Positions 27,439 through 35,973 of a DNA stretch of 64,000 nucleotides are shown here, piece after piece (position 1 is the first letter of the stretch; the number at the start of each line of letters is the position of its first letter). The notes beneath the pieces are model-generated. The model saw only the letters and a list, made by a program, of their open reading frames with translations. It did not search any database and had not been told where the DNA came from. The stretch comes from Streptococcus parasanguinis. GTDB lineage: Bacteria > Bacillota > Bacilli > Lactobacillales > Streptococcaceae. The DNA is taken from NCBI RefSeq assembly GCF_016648855.1, contig NZ_JACLQU010000002.1, positions 19,510 through 83,509 of the forward strand, written 5' to 3'. A program made the position numbers and the translations under genes.

Positions 27439-27628
27439 ATTTATTCACCTGCTTTACCAACATATACTTTAAAAGATAGCAAAAATTGTAGTACTTATAC
27501 AATTGCCAATTATTGCACCCAATGTTCTGGAATTGCCTTATCTGAATCAGGTAATAGCAGAAATTGCTCTGAAATATGTAAAAAAACAGCACTAGCAAGG
27601 AGTTTCGTCTATGCTTCAATACCTTAAG
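27439..27628 (+). pseudogene. Cysteine-rich open frame without start codon, upstream of exporter
   Basis: The frame is open from a TAA stop (just before 27439) to 27628 and overlaps the exporter start by 18 bp. It translates with five Cys in 34 residues: NCSTYTIANYCTQCSGIA and SRNCSEICKKTA. No ATG, GTG or TTG lies after the stop, so it may be a decayed peptide gene or chance. It sits where a peptide precursor for the exporter would be expected. Confidence 0.25.
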
Positions 27629-29128
27629 CCTCTGCGCTGGTATCTTTTCTTTAATTTTCTCTTTAGTGGACTGTCCAATATTTGTACTGCTCTTCTTCCA
27701 TACTTTACACAAGAGTTAATTCGTGGCAACTATCAAATAGCTTTGTCAGGTTATTGCATCTCAGTTATAGGTTACCTGACTTGCAACTACATCCAAATGC
27801 GACTTGACTGGAAACAGGCCATTCTCTTTTCGACAAATCTAAAGAACGATTGGTTTCAATCTCTTTTAGGACTTGCCCACCATGATTTCAAGCAGAAAAC
27901 AGTCGCAGAATACATTTCTTATCAATCTAATGATCTTGATTCACTGGAAAAAGATTATCTACCTCCACTGATGAGTTTTTTTAAGCAGATTCTACGAATT
28001 TTGATTTATACCATCATTATTACCAGAACGATCAATCCTATAGTGGCACTGATCCTACTGATTTCAACAGCCATCAGTATTCAAATTCCAAAGATCGTTG
28101 GTCAATTGACTGCGAAGCGTAGACAAACCTATCTTGAAAAGCAAGGTGATTATTATCGGACCTTGGAGGATCTATTCCGAGGACATCACCTAGTTAACAA
28201 ACTCACTCTACCTCATTTTATAGAGCAACAAAGAAATTCTCTCAAAAACTTGCAGGATAAGTATCTTGGGTATGGTTTGACTAAAATTACAGGTATTCTC
28301 TTGACGGGTATTTCTTTTGAATTCATTAGCCTTATTCTCTTTTCCTATCTAGCTTACTCTCTATATCATCATCAAATTGGTATCCCTGAGGTGGTTGCAA
28401 GTTTTGGTTATATTACAGCCTTCTCAGAACCAATTCAAGAAATCCTTTACGATCTGCAAATGTTGGAGTCGGTAAAACCTGTAATTAAAAGCTTTCAAAC
28501 TATTGTTAAGCATCCATCTTCAATTCAGTCACCACAGCCTTCCTTTGAAACGATCACATTGAAGAATCTTTCTAAACAACTTGGGGAATCAACATTGAAG
28601 ATTTCTTTTGCCACCATTCACAAAGGAGATAAGATTGCCCTCATAGGAGAGAACGGATCAGGCAAGAGTAGCCTACTCAATATTTTAAATGGTACGGATG
28701 AGGATTTCCAAGGCGAGATCTTGCTGAATGATCTTCCCCTAAATCAGCTTTGGGGGAGATTTGGCCTGATCTTGCAACAGGAGCATAGCTTCATCTCTAG
28801 TTATGAAAATAATGTTACGCTATTCAATACTTTCCCCGCAGAGTTTAAGGATGCGGAATTCGAAGCAACACCCCCTCAATCCCTGTCAGGTGGTCAACAA
28901 CAACGCATGTACCTCAATCGAGAAAAAAACCGCCAGAGTCCATTAGTTATTATGGATGAACCTTTTTCAGCCTTGGATACTCATCAATTCGAGGCAGAAT
29001 TGAAAAAAGTACTAGACTTACCGTGTGCTGTCATCATTACTTTACACCGACAGAATGAAGCACTGAAGAACTTTGACCAAGTCTGGGAAATTAGATCTGG
29101 AGAACTAATCATTGAAAAAAGTAAGTAA
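27611..29128 (+). CDS. ABC half-exporter (Rgg locus, right)
   Basis: A 505-aa fused permease-ATPase with AAGGAG just before the ATG. The ATPase is compact: Walker A GENGSGKSS, signature LSGGQQQRMYLNREK, Walker B PLVIMDEPFSALD and His-loop IITLHRQ; the region between Q-loop and signature is about 30 residues shorter than usual. It lies behind the Rgg gene and is the partner of the left half-exporter by context. Confidence 0.85.
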   Translation: MLQYLKPLRWYLFFNFLFSGLSNICTALLPYFTQELIRGNYQIALSGYCISVIGYLTCNYIQMRLDWKQAILFSTNLKNDWFQSLLGLAHHDFKQKTVAEYISYQSNDLDSLEKDYLPPLMSFFKQILRILIYTIIITRTINPIVALILLISTAISIQIPKIVGQLTAKRRQTYLEKQGDYYRTLEDLFRGHHLVNKLTLPHFIEQQRNSLKNLQDKYLGYGLTKITGILLTGISFEFISLILFSYLAYSLYHHQIGIPEVVASFGYITAFSEPIQEILYDLQMLESVKPVIKSFQTIVKHPSSIQSPQPSFETITLKNLSKQLGESTLKISFATIHKGDKIALIGENGSGKSSLLNILNGTDEDFQGEILLNDLPLNQLWGRFGLILQQEHSFISSYENNVTLFNTFPAEFKDAEFEATPPQSLSGGQQQRMYLNREKNRQSPLVIMDEPFSALDTHQFEAELKKVLDLPCAVIITLHRQNEALKNFDQVWEIRSGELIIEKSK

Positions 29129-29220
29129 ATTTATATTAACCATAATATAGGATGTACACTGATCTAAGTCGTATTTTCAATTTGTTATCATTACATAATT
29201 AAATACTTTCATATTATAAC

Positions 29221-29263
29221 AAAACGGCAGGCTAGTAATTTCTAGCTTGCCGTTTTATTTTTT
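29221..29263 (+). terminator. Terminator of the right exporter unit
   Basis: AAACGGCAGGCTAG-taattt-CTAGCTTGCCGTTTT, then ATTTTTT. A strong stem between the exporter and the CBASS effector gene, which reads toward it. Confidence 0.9.
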
Positions 29264-29323
29264 AAACAGTTCTTATTAAAAATATGATGCTAATACAAGT
29301 CACAAATTGCACAAAATACCTAA

Positions 29324-30178
29324 CTATCTCTCGTATATTATAAACGAATCATTATAGAGTTTTCTTTCATCCATCTGTATAACCGATACTCTATCAAAAC
29401 TTGATCTATCTAATGTTAAGAATGAAGTCCCTACTATTTTTTGTGTATTTAAAGGATTTGTTGTCATAAAAAGATTAACCTCTTTATAGGCGTTAATTAC
29501 TTTCTGCGTTTCTTCTCGGACTTTACTAACTAATTGAGGATTGTTATATCTGTTACCACTATACTTTTGTTGCGATGAAATTTTTACTGTTGTATTTTCC
29601 AAATAGTTAGCTGCTAATTTTTCTAAAGGAATATCATATGTATCACATACTAATAAATTGACAACTTTATTCTTTTTGTTTTCAATTGGATACTCAACAG
29701 TAATTTTTCCTTCAAATTCATCATATTGCATAACAGATGATTCCGATATAAATTCTGAGAAAACTCCATTAATAATAAGTTCAAACTGCATTGGTATTGA
29801 TACACCTATAAGTTGTAACTTTCGATAGCCTAATATATTTGCAGCAACCCACAGTCTTTTATAACAGTTATGAAGATATACAGAATGACCATCATTAAAT
29901 GTTCGCTCTGCATTGTTTTTTCTAAAAATCATTAATAATGAAGTAGATATTAATGAATAAAGAACTATATAAGTAGCGATAGAATTATCAGGAGTTATTT
30001 CAAAAATAGTTCTTGTAAAAAAATTGGTATTTGATATTTTTTCAACTTCAACTAGTGTCAAACTCTTCCCAATCAAATAGCAAATAAGAATTGGAAATAG
30101 AAAAATTAATACCAATGGTAAATAAAATTTTTGAGACCAAAAAAAGCATTTCTTAAATGATTTATTTTTTAAATTCAT
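29324..30178 (-). CDS. CBASS effector candidate, two transmembrane segments plus soluble domain
   Basis: A 284-aa protein, last gene of the CBASS operon, overlapping cap3 by 17 bp. TM1 spans about residues 18-37 (FYLPLVLIFLFPILICYLIG), TM2 about 67-85 (IATYIVLYSLISTSLLMIF). The remaining 195 residues are soluble and ligand-sensing by position. Known 2TM CBASS effectors (Cap14, Cap15) kill by membrane disruption; which subgroup this belongs to is unclear. The end LFMTTNPLNTQKIVGTSF, VIQMDERKLYND faintly recalls SAVED-like sensor domains. Confidence 0.6.
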   Translation of the reverse strand: MNLKNKSFKKCFFWSQKFYLPLVLIFLFPILICYLIGKSLTLVEVEKISNTNFFTRTIFEITPDNSIATYIVLYSLISTSLLMIFRKNNAERTFNDGHSVYLHNCYKRLWVAANILGYRKLQLIGVSIPMQFELIINGVFSEFISESSVMQYDEFEGKITVEYPIENKKNKVVNLLVCDTYDIPLEKLAANYLENTTVKISSQQKYSGNRYNNPQLVSKVREETQKVINAYKEVNLFMTTNPLNTQKIVGTSFLTLDRSSFDRVSVIQMDERKLYNDSFIIYER

Positions 30179-30650
30179 ACGTATTCAATACATCCTTAAA
30201 ATAGATTAGAGTGGATTGCCACTCATTTGATTCCCTAAAGTAGAATCTCCCAGCCTGAAGCCCAATTATCAAGAAGAATAATCTATCATCATTATCTGAG
30301 ATAATTTTTTCCCATGATTGAATGTCAACAATAGATGCAGTAGGTATATCTTCAGGATGGGTATGCCATTCTCCAATTAAACTTATGAAACCTGAACTTT
30401 TACCAAAATAATCATCTGCAAATTTCTGGTGGTTTGGAGAAGTCTTTGAGAATTTATATCTACTTCTTACATCATTATCCTGTGGTCTTGAAAAATTTAT
30501 AATAATTATCGAATTATTTAAAAGTCTCTTACCAACAAAAATACCACCTGCTTCAGGTTCAAAACCCAGTTGCCTAAACTCTAGTAATGAATTTAAAATA
30601 TCAGATGGTATTACAATTTGATATTTATTATTCAGATTTACATATATCAA
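30162..30650 (-). CDS. cap3: CBASS Cap3, JAB-type isopeptidase
   Basis: A 162-aa JAB/MPN+ metalloprotease. The zinc site is complete: Glu33 in EPEAGGIFVG, H96-x-H98 in EWHTHPED, Ser106 and Asp109 in TASIVDIQSW. In type II CBASS, Cap3 removes the CD-NTase from conjugated targets made by Cap2. It overlaps the end of cap2 by 23 bp and the start of the effector by 17 bp, so the operon is tightly packed. Confidence 0.88.
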   Translation of the reverse strand: MIYVNLNNKYQIVIPSDILNSLLEFRQLGFEPEAGGIFVGKRLLNNSIIIINFSRPQDNDVRSRYKFSKTSPNHQKFADDYFGKSSGFISLIGEWHTHPEDIPTASIVDIQSWEKIISDNDDRLFFLIIGLQAGRFYFRESNEWQSTLIYFKDVLNTYEFKK

Positions 30651-32394
30651 CTTTATACTCTCCGTTACACTCTGGACAAGATGTATTTGTTCTTAAAGCA
30701 ACATTTAATAAATCACTATTTTTTAAACAATTGTAGTATCGAACACTATACGTAAACCCTTCTTTTCCAAACTGTTTATCTGAACCAATTTCTGATACTA
30801 ATCTGTTTTCAGAAGAAAATTCCCCAGACAAGTACTGTAAATATACTTCTATAGCTTTATTTGCCAAAGAACTAGGCGCAATAACATTATAAGGAATAAA
30901 TGAAGAATAACAGCTAGCTAGACGCTTTTCAAATATTTGATTTTTCTCTGCAAAAGAGGCTCTATTATTAACAAGATGCCCATCTTCATAATTCATACAC
31001 ATATAGCATCCGATATTTTGTGGAGAAACTAGTAGGTTATGATACCCAACTCCATATGGATCTAACCAGCAATACAATACCGTTTTTCCAATCTTTCTGA
31101 AAAAATGATTAATTTCAAAATTAGTTTTAGTATCTCCGACACAAGAAAAAACAAAATCATATTCACAAAATAAATTTGGATTCTTCCGAACTATTTCTTG
31201 AAATCGGATACCCTCACATTCAATTTCTAAATCAGGATTTTCTTTTTTCAATCTATCTTCTAAAGCGTCTACTTTTTGAATATTATCTATTATACTATCC
31301 ATACCTAAGTAGTGTCTTGAAATGTTATCGACCGTTAAAAAATCAGGATCTATTAAAAGAAGTTTCTCTATACCCATTTTAGATAAATTGTTTGCAACAA
31401 ATGATCCTACAGATCCAAGTCCAATAATGACTACTTTTTTATTCAGAAAATCATATTCTTGGGATGTCCTACTCACTCTATACTCCTTGTCGAATCTTGT
31501 AACATATACTGGAGTAATCTTGAAACTCCCATTTTTTGATTTCTTAGCCTTAGAACCAATTCTTTTTCTATCTTTATTTTTTTGTGGTACTTTATTATCA
31601 ATTTTAAATGGATATTTGGAAGTCCCAGACTCAAAACTCGCACCAAACAAAACATAATCATTATCAGATATAGGAAGTGATAAAATTAATATGAATGACT
31701 TTCGTTTCGTTTTACACCACTTTTGGAAGCGGCGTCTAACCCCCGAAGATAGATTTCCTGTAATCAATTTCTTAAATGTTGCTTCTGTTAGTTCATTCAG
31801 GGGATTAGGAGGAATCACAGAATTCGAATCTTTAAGTGGAAGTATATAAACATCTCTGCTTTTTTTAGATTGTGGCGCGACACTCTCTTTAAGTTGTGAA
31901 CCATAATTAAAAAGATGGTATTTCTGATTCGACAGGACTAATTCATGTTTCTCAAATGTACTGACCCTAGATAAATAACTTTGAATATCTATATATTTTG
32001 TTTTTGACTTCAAACAACTGATATGCCAATATGACAAAAACTCTTTCCTGAGGTCTTCGGTCATTTTGGGTGTATCCCAACTATCCAGTAATTCCTTTAC
32101 TTTTTCACAGCAATCTTTCAATAATCCACTTGGATTGTTAAAGTCCCAAATTAAATTATCATCTGAAATATAACACAATTTCCCTTCGGAACCGACATGA
32201 CTATACCATTTATTAAAATCCATATAATTTGAAAGGTATATTTCCGGAAGTGAATGGGGAAAGTCATTAGAAACGATAATTTTTAAGGTAAATTTTTTGT
32301 ATTGATAAAAATAGCATTCCTTATCTTCGGACTCCAAGCTCTCTAAAGGTATTTCGTCAAAGTACATCTGGAATATTTCTTCTTTTTCTAACAT
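30628..32394 (-). CDS. cap2: CBASS Cap2, E1-E2 ubiquitin-transferase-like protein
   Basis: A 588-aa fusion. The N-terminal E2-like domain has the catalytic Cys74 in HVGSEGKLCYISDD; a middle adaptor region with a basic stretch (KKSKNG) follows; the E1/ThiF domain starts with VVIIGLGSVGSFVANNL (about 321) and LLLIDPDFLTVDNISRH, and later has the zinc-like CYMC and catalytic ASCYSSFIPYN. Cap2 attaches the C-terminus of the CD-NTase to target proteins and raises its activity. The gene starts 8 bp after the CD-NTase gene. Confidence 0.9.
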   Translation of the reverse strand: MLEKEEIFQMYFDEIPLESLESEDKECYFYQYKKFTLKIIVSNDFPHSLPEIYLSNYMDFNKWYSHVGSEGKLCYISDDNLIWDFNNPSGLLKDCCEKVKELLDSWDTPKMTEDLRKEFLSYWHISCLKSKTKYIDIQSYLSRVSTFEKHELVLSNQKYHLFNYGSQLKESVAPQSKKSRDVYILPLKDSNSVIPPNPLNELTEATFKKLITGNLSSGVRRRFQKWCKTKRKSFILILSLPISDNDYVLFGASFESGTSKYPFKIDNKVPQKNKDRKRIGSKAKKSKNGSFKITPVYVTRFDKEYRVSRTSQEYDFLNKKVVIIGLGSVGSFVANNLSKMGIEKLLLIDPDFLTVDNISRHYLGMDSIIDNIQKVDALEDRLKKENPDLEIECEGIRFQEIVRKNPNLFCEYDFVFSCVGDTKTNFEINHFFRKIGKTVLYCWLDPYGVGYHNLLVSPQNIGCYMCMNYEDGHLVNNRASFAEKNQIFEKRLASCYSSFIPYNVIAPSSLANKAIEVYLQYLSGEFSSENRLVSEIGSDKQFGKEGFTYSVRYYNCLKNSDLLNVALRTNTSCPECNGEYKVDICKSE

Positions 32395-32402
32395 ACGCGC
32401 CT

Positions 32403-33425
32403 CTAAGCACTTGGATAATCACTGATTATAGCCCGAGTTCCAAAGTTTTCTGCTGTCTCTTTTTGTTCAATAATAGGAAAATCATCACCAAACTGTTTAC
32501 TCAATATTTTTGTAGAGTCACTTAAATCAGTAGAATCTATTGCCTCATCTAGTGAGTCTCTTAATTTTTCTAATTTATTCTTAAAGGCTTCCATTTGTAT
32601 ATTTGATACCCTTTCATATACATCAGTATACGGCTTAACAGGTAAGGAAACCTCTAATCTCGGATAAAATAAGTTTCTATCAACATCATATGTATCCGAA
32701 AACGAATTAATCATAGTATTTACTAAATTTCTTAAAGCTGAAATATCATCATAAGTAGCGTTCCCAGATAAATAGTCTACTTTTTTGCTTACAGAAAAAT
32801 TATTGACAGCAAATACTGAAATACCAATACCAGTTGGTTTGTTATCCTGATTCTTAAATTTTATATCTTTCCATCTTTTTAAATAGCGAATTACTCTCCG
32901 AAATTGGTTTCGGTCTTCTGAGTTTTCCATAGCATTATTTATTTTTTCCGTTAATTCTACAGGGTCTGCTTCCTCCCACTTAATATTTTCTTCTTTACTA
33001 TTAAGCTTACCTCTAGCCAAAAAATAATTATCATTTTCAATACAATACACCGCAATATCGATATGAACATTATCTTTAGGAAATGATACCGTGACACATG
33101 GATTTTTTACTTTAACATTATTTTCTCCAAATTTAGAAACTAATGTATTAAAAATAATTTTCTTTATCTCTTTTGGAGTATTTGAATTTCTATCAATTTC
33201 AAATCTCAAACCTCTATCTAAATCGTAATCCCCATCCTCTAATGGTAAAATCCCCGTGAAAGTTGAGTAACTCCCTTGATTAAAAAAACTCTTTTCAAAT
33301 TCTGAAACACCTTTATTTATTGCTTCTTCAACTTCTTTACGTTTATCAATTAATACCTTTTTATCGTCAGCATCTAGCTTAATGGTATCGTGAAATTTAA
33401 TAAACTGTGACTGCAAAGTATCCAT
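32403..33425 (-). CDS. CBASS cyclic nucleotide synthase (CD-NTase), DncV-like
   Basis: A 340-aa nucleotidyltransferase, first gene of the operon. Motif QGSYSTFTG (Gly51-Ser52), the metal-binding DYDLDRGL (66-73) and the third acidic residue in HIDIAVYC (121-128) form the active site. The order and the motif DYDLD resemble DncV-like (clade A) enzymes that make 3',3'-cGAMP; the actual product is not known. The C-terminus ends YPSA with Ala, fitting enzymes conjugated through a small last residue by Cap2. GGAGG precedes the start, TATAAT lies at 33464-33469. Confidence 0.88.
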   Translation of the reverse strand: MDTLQSQFIKFHDTIKLDADDKKVLIDKRKEVEEAINKGVSEFEKSFFNQGSYSTFTGILPLEDGDYDLDRGLRFEIDRNSNTPKEIKKIIFNTLVSKFGENNVKVKNPCVTVSFPKDNVHIDIAVYCIENDNYFLARGKLNSKEENIKWEEADPVELTEKINNAMENSEDRNQFRRVIRYLKRWKDIKFKNQDNKPTGIGISVFAVNNFSVSKKVDYLSGNATYDDISALRNLVNTMINSFSDTYDVDRNLFYPRLEVSLPVKPYTDVYERVSNIQMEAFKNKLEKLRDSLDEAIDSTDLSDSTKILSKQFGDDFPIIEQKETAENFGTRAIISDYPSA

Positions 33426-33557
33426 AAGCTCCTCCTTAAAGTATTTTATTAAATCTACTCTTAATTATATCATTCTATGTAGTAGTATTTGTTGAATATC
33501 CATTTATAAACTAATTAAGTATATAGTTGAGTATGATTTTAAATTAAACTATTATGA

Positions 33558-34319
33558 CTATTCCTCACCCAACTCCCTCAACCGTTCCTGTCCCAACTTC
33601 AACATCTCTTCCTCCACCTTACTCCATTTTCCGAAGAGGCATTCTTGTAAAACTTCTGCTGCTGATATTTCATCTACTTGCGAATCATAAACACACGATT
33701 GATCTCTTTGATAAATTTGAATTTGATTAAAAATTTTGTCATTTTCTAACTCTCGTAAGTTATCAACTAAATGTTCTACAATTCCATCATGGTGCTCTTT
33801 GGGAGTTGCTCTCGCTTGACTAGGATCTATAGCATGGAGCTCCTCATAACGTATCAAGGTACTGAGATAGGACAATTCTGGCTTGGTCGCAATCAGTGCA
33901 AGTGAGACTTGATATCCTCTAGTTGCCAATAATTGGGCTGTTTTTCGGGGAACTTCTGTTGTTCTCAAGGTCCCCTCGATTAATAAATGATAACCTTTTT
34001 TACTCAACTTATCTACAAGATATTCAACCATTTGTCCCGCGAATACTTTGGTATAATCCACACTATCTTTGCCATATTTTTCCTGTAGGCCATGGTAGTT
34101 CGGATGAAGAGAGCGATAACTATCTCCATCAATGATAATGATATTACCTTGAAATTCCCTTTGTTTAATACGATGAATCGTTGTTTTCCCAGCACCACTC
34201 TGTCCACCGAGCAAAATAGCCTCAGGATGAGATGAGGTTGTTTTCCCACGAGTTAAAGAACGAACGAGTCGTTTGGAGGCTTGTTCAAACTTATCTTGAC
34301 TAAATTCTTCTAGTTTCAT
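33558..34319 (-). CDS. pezT: Zeta toxin PezT
   Basis: A 253-aa toxin that phosphorylates UDP-N-acetylglucosamine and blocks wall synthesis. Walker A GGQSGAGKTT (38-47), catalytic Asp in IIIDGDSYRS (64-66) and the conserved EGTLRTTEVPRKTA follow the pneumococcal PezT. The start overlaps the pezA stop by one base (TAATG). A full-length, apparently active toxin. Confidence 0.95.
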   Translation of the reverse strand: MKLEEFSQDKFEQASKRLVRSLTRGKTTSSHPEAILLGGQSGAGKTTIHRIKQREFQGNIIIIDGDSYRSLHPNYHGLQEKYGKDSVDYTKVFAGQMVEYLVDKLSKKGYHLLIEGTLRTTEVPRKTAQLLATRGYQVSLALIATKPELSYLSTLIRYEELHAIDPSQARATPKEHHDGIVEHLVDNLRELENDKIFNQIQIYQRDQSCVYDSQVDEISAAEVLQECLFGKWSKVEEEMLKLGQERLRELGEE

Positions 34320-34795
34320 TAAGCCACCACCAGATGAGTAGCTTGTTCTAGCATACGTTCAATACCATCCAAATAGCCATTAAATCGCTCTATATCCTCA
34401 AAAGTTGAAACAAGATAAATCCTCGTATTAATCAAATCAGACAAATCATCGCTCATTAGAACCCAAGGATTCGAAGTATCATCAAATGCAATTCCTTGTT
34501 CATCTTGAAAACGATAAAGTTGCGCTAAGATATTCGCCCCTCGTTCTTTAATCACTTCAATTTTCAGAGTTAACTGATAATCTTCTACTGGTGTGAGCAT
34601 TTTTTCCTCTCCTACGATATCGATATAAGAAACATTAAATTTCTTACAGATACGATCTATTAATTCTGTCGAAACTCGACTTGTCCCATTTTCATAACGA
34701 CTCAGAGTATTTCTAGAGATACCAACAATCTTTGCAAATTCAGGCTGCGTTAATTTATGTGTTTTACGTAACGTTTTTATATTTTCTCCAATCAT
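34319..34795 (-). CDS. pezA: Antitoxin PezA
   Basis: A 158-aa antitoxin. N-terminal XRE helix-turn-helix MIGENIKTLRKTHKLTQPEFAKIVGISRNTLSRYE and a C-terminal toxin-binding part rich in acidic residues. I set the start at 34795, because GGAGGAG lies upstream, and residues further upstream cross the operator. PezA binds PezT and represses its own promoter. The promoter has an extended -10 (TGCTATAAT, 34821-34829). Confidence 0.95.
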   Translation of the reverse strand: MIGENIKTLRKTHKLTQPEFAKIVGISRNTLSRYENGTSRVSTELIDRICKKFNVSYIDIVGEEKMLTPVEDYQLTLKIEVIKERGANILAQLYRFQDEQGIAFDDTSNPWVLMSDDLSDLINTRIYLVSTFEDIERFNGYLDGIERMLEQATHLVVA

Positions 34796-34841
34796 GTAAC
34801 TCCTCCTTTTATTTATTTCTATTATAGCACAAAATAGAGAA

Positions 34842-34861
34842 ACGCACCATTTTTGGTGCGT
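34842..34861. promoter_or_regulatory. pezAT operator palindrome
   Basis: ACGCACC-atttTT-GGTGCGT with 7-bp arms covers the -35 region of the pezAT promoter. PezA is the expected ligand. Confidence 0.7.
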
Positions 34862-34863
34862 TG

Positions 34864-35004
34864 ATGCCGATAGATAGAATGCCACATATTCAGTTATTGA
34901 AGAAAGAGTATTATGAGGCTGTTCAAAAAGTCTTTGAGAATGAAAACTACAATCGAAAACATATTGGAGGTAGGAATTTATGGTATACTAGTGATAATAA
35001 ATAG
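34864..35004 (+). pseudogene. Small open frame or remnant ending inside the left inverted repeat
   Basis: 46 codons beginning MPIDRMPHIQLLKKEYYEAV and ending YTSDNK, with its stop inside the 31-bp repeat and the promoter of the next gene inside its 3' end. There is no good ribosome binding site. The composition looks coding, so it is probably a gene fragment cut by past rearrangement. Confidence 0.3.
34981..34989 (+). promoter_or_regulatory. Extended -10 promoter outside the left inverted repeat
   Basis: TGGTATACT, a perfect TGn plus TATACT. Its last base is the first base of the 31-bp repeat, so it is fixed outside any inverting segment and points at whichever gene lies inside. Confidence 0.7.
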
Positions 35005-35019
35005 TTATCGGTAGGAGAA
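34989..35019 (+). repeat. Left 31-bp inverted repeat of the probable invertible module
   Basis: Perfect inverted match to 38259-38289. It contains GATAA-taaatag-TTATC (5-bp arms, 7-bp spacer; 34993-35009), the type of core used by tyrosine recombinases, and GTAGGAGA, the ribosome binding site of the gene that follows. Confidence 0.85.
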
Positions 35020-35022
35020 ACT

Positions 35023-35973
35023 ATGAGATTAATAGTAATTTTAAATGTCAACCCAGATTCATCCATTCAGACAAAAATTATCGAAAATAGAGAATACACT
35101 CGCAATGAATTGAGAGATATTCTCCATAAAAGTTTTTCTAAATTTATCGATGAAATCATATTTTACGATAATTTTGAGAGATTCAAAAAAAGTGTTTTTA
35201 ATCACCTAGACGACTTTGTGTTAAATTTTGATTTTGGATATAACAGTCGAATTAGAAACATGAGTGTCCCAGCATTTTGTGAAAATTATAAAATTAAATA
35301 TTTCAACCCAGACCCATATGTACAAGTTTTATGTCAAGATAAATTTATGACAGAGAAATTTGCAGAGAATTTTGGTATAAAAGTCCCAAAAAGCTTGTTA
35401 GTATTTGATCATTCATACACTAAAGAAATTCTATCGAACTTTGAATATCCAATTATTATTAAACCGAACTATGAATCAGAATCAATAGGAATTACACAAA
35501 ACTCTATTGTTGAAAATATGGAACAGGCAGATATGGCACTCAAGCAATTAATGAAGGACTTTGATGGTATTCTAGTAGAGGAATACATTGAAGGGAGAGA
35601 AGTAGCTGTTACTATTTTAGAAAATGAAGGAGAGTTATTCTTTGAAGAAGTTGAACTTATTTTTCCAGAATCTAATGAATTCAAGTATCAGGCTTATACT
35701 TCAGAGATTAAACAAAAAATCGGTATAGAAATCGAAAAAAGTTGCTATTTAAGCGATAAAGATATTATCAACTTAAAGCAACTTTATAAGAACTTGTCTC
35801 CAAATAAATTGATACGAGTGGATGGCCGAATAAAAAATTCAGAATTTTATCTAATAGAGATCAATGCTAATCCTGGGTTGTATCCAAAATCTGTTGTACC
35901 TAAGACATTCAACATAAATGGCTATACGTACGATGAAATGATACAAACACTCTTTACTCATCATTTAAATTAA
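35023..35973 (+). CDS. ATP-grasp ligase, invertible module gene 1
   Basis: A 316-aa ATP-grasp protein related to D-Ala-D-Ala ligase and carboxylate-amine ligases. ATP-binding Lys is in YPIIIKPNYESESIGI (142-157), followed by GILVEEYIEGREVAV (182-196), and the metal site is in RVDGRI and LIEINANPGLYP (E-x-N). The first 100 residues are not the usual Ddl N-domain. The substrate is unknown. It begins 4 bp after the left repeat, which supplies its ribosome binding site, and ends with a 20-bp overlap with the convergent gene. Confidence 0.75.
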   Translation: MRLIVILNVNPDSSIQTKIIENREYTRNELRDILHKSFSKFIDEIIFYDNFERFKKSVFNHLDDFVLNFDFGYNSRIRNMSVPAFCENYKIKYFNPDPYVQVLCQDKFMTEKFAENFGIKVPKSLLVFDHSYTKEILSNFEYPIIIKPNYESESIGITQNSIVENMEQADMALKQLMKDFDGILVEEYIEGREVAVTILENEGELFFEEVELIFPESNEFKYQAYTSEIKQKIGIEIEKSCYLSDKDIINLKQLYKNLSPNKLIRVDGRIKNSEFYLIEINANPGLYPKSVVPKTFNINGYTYDEMIQTLFTHHLN

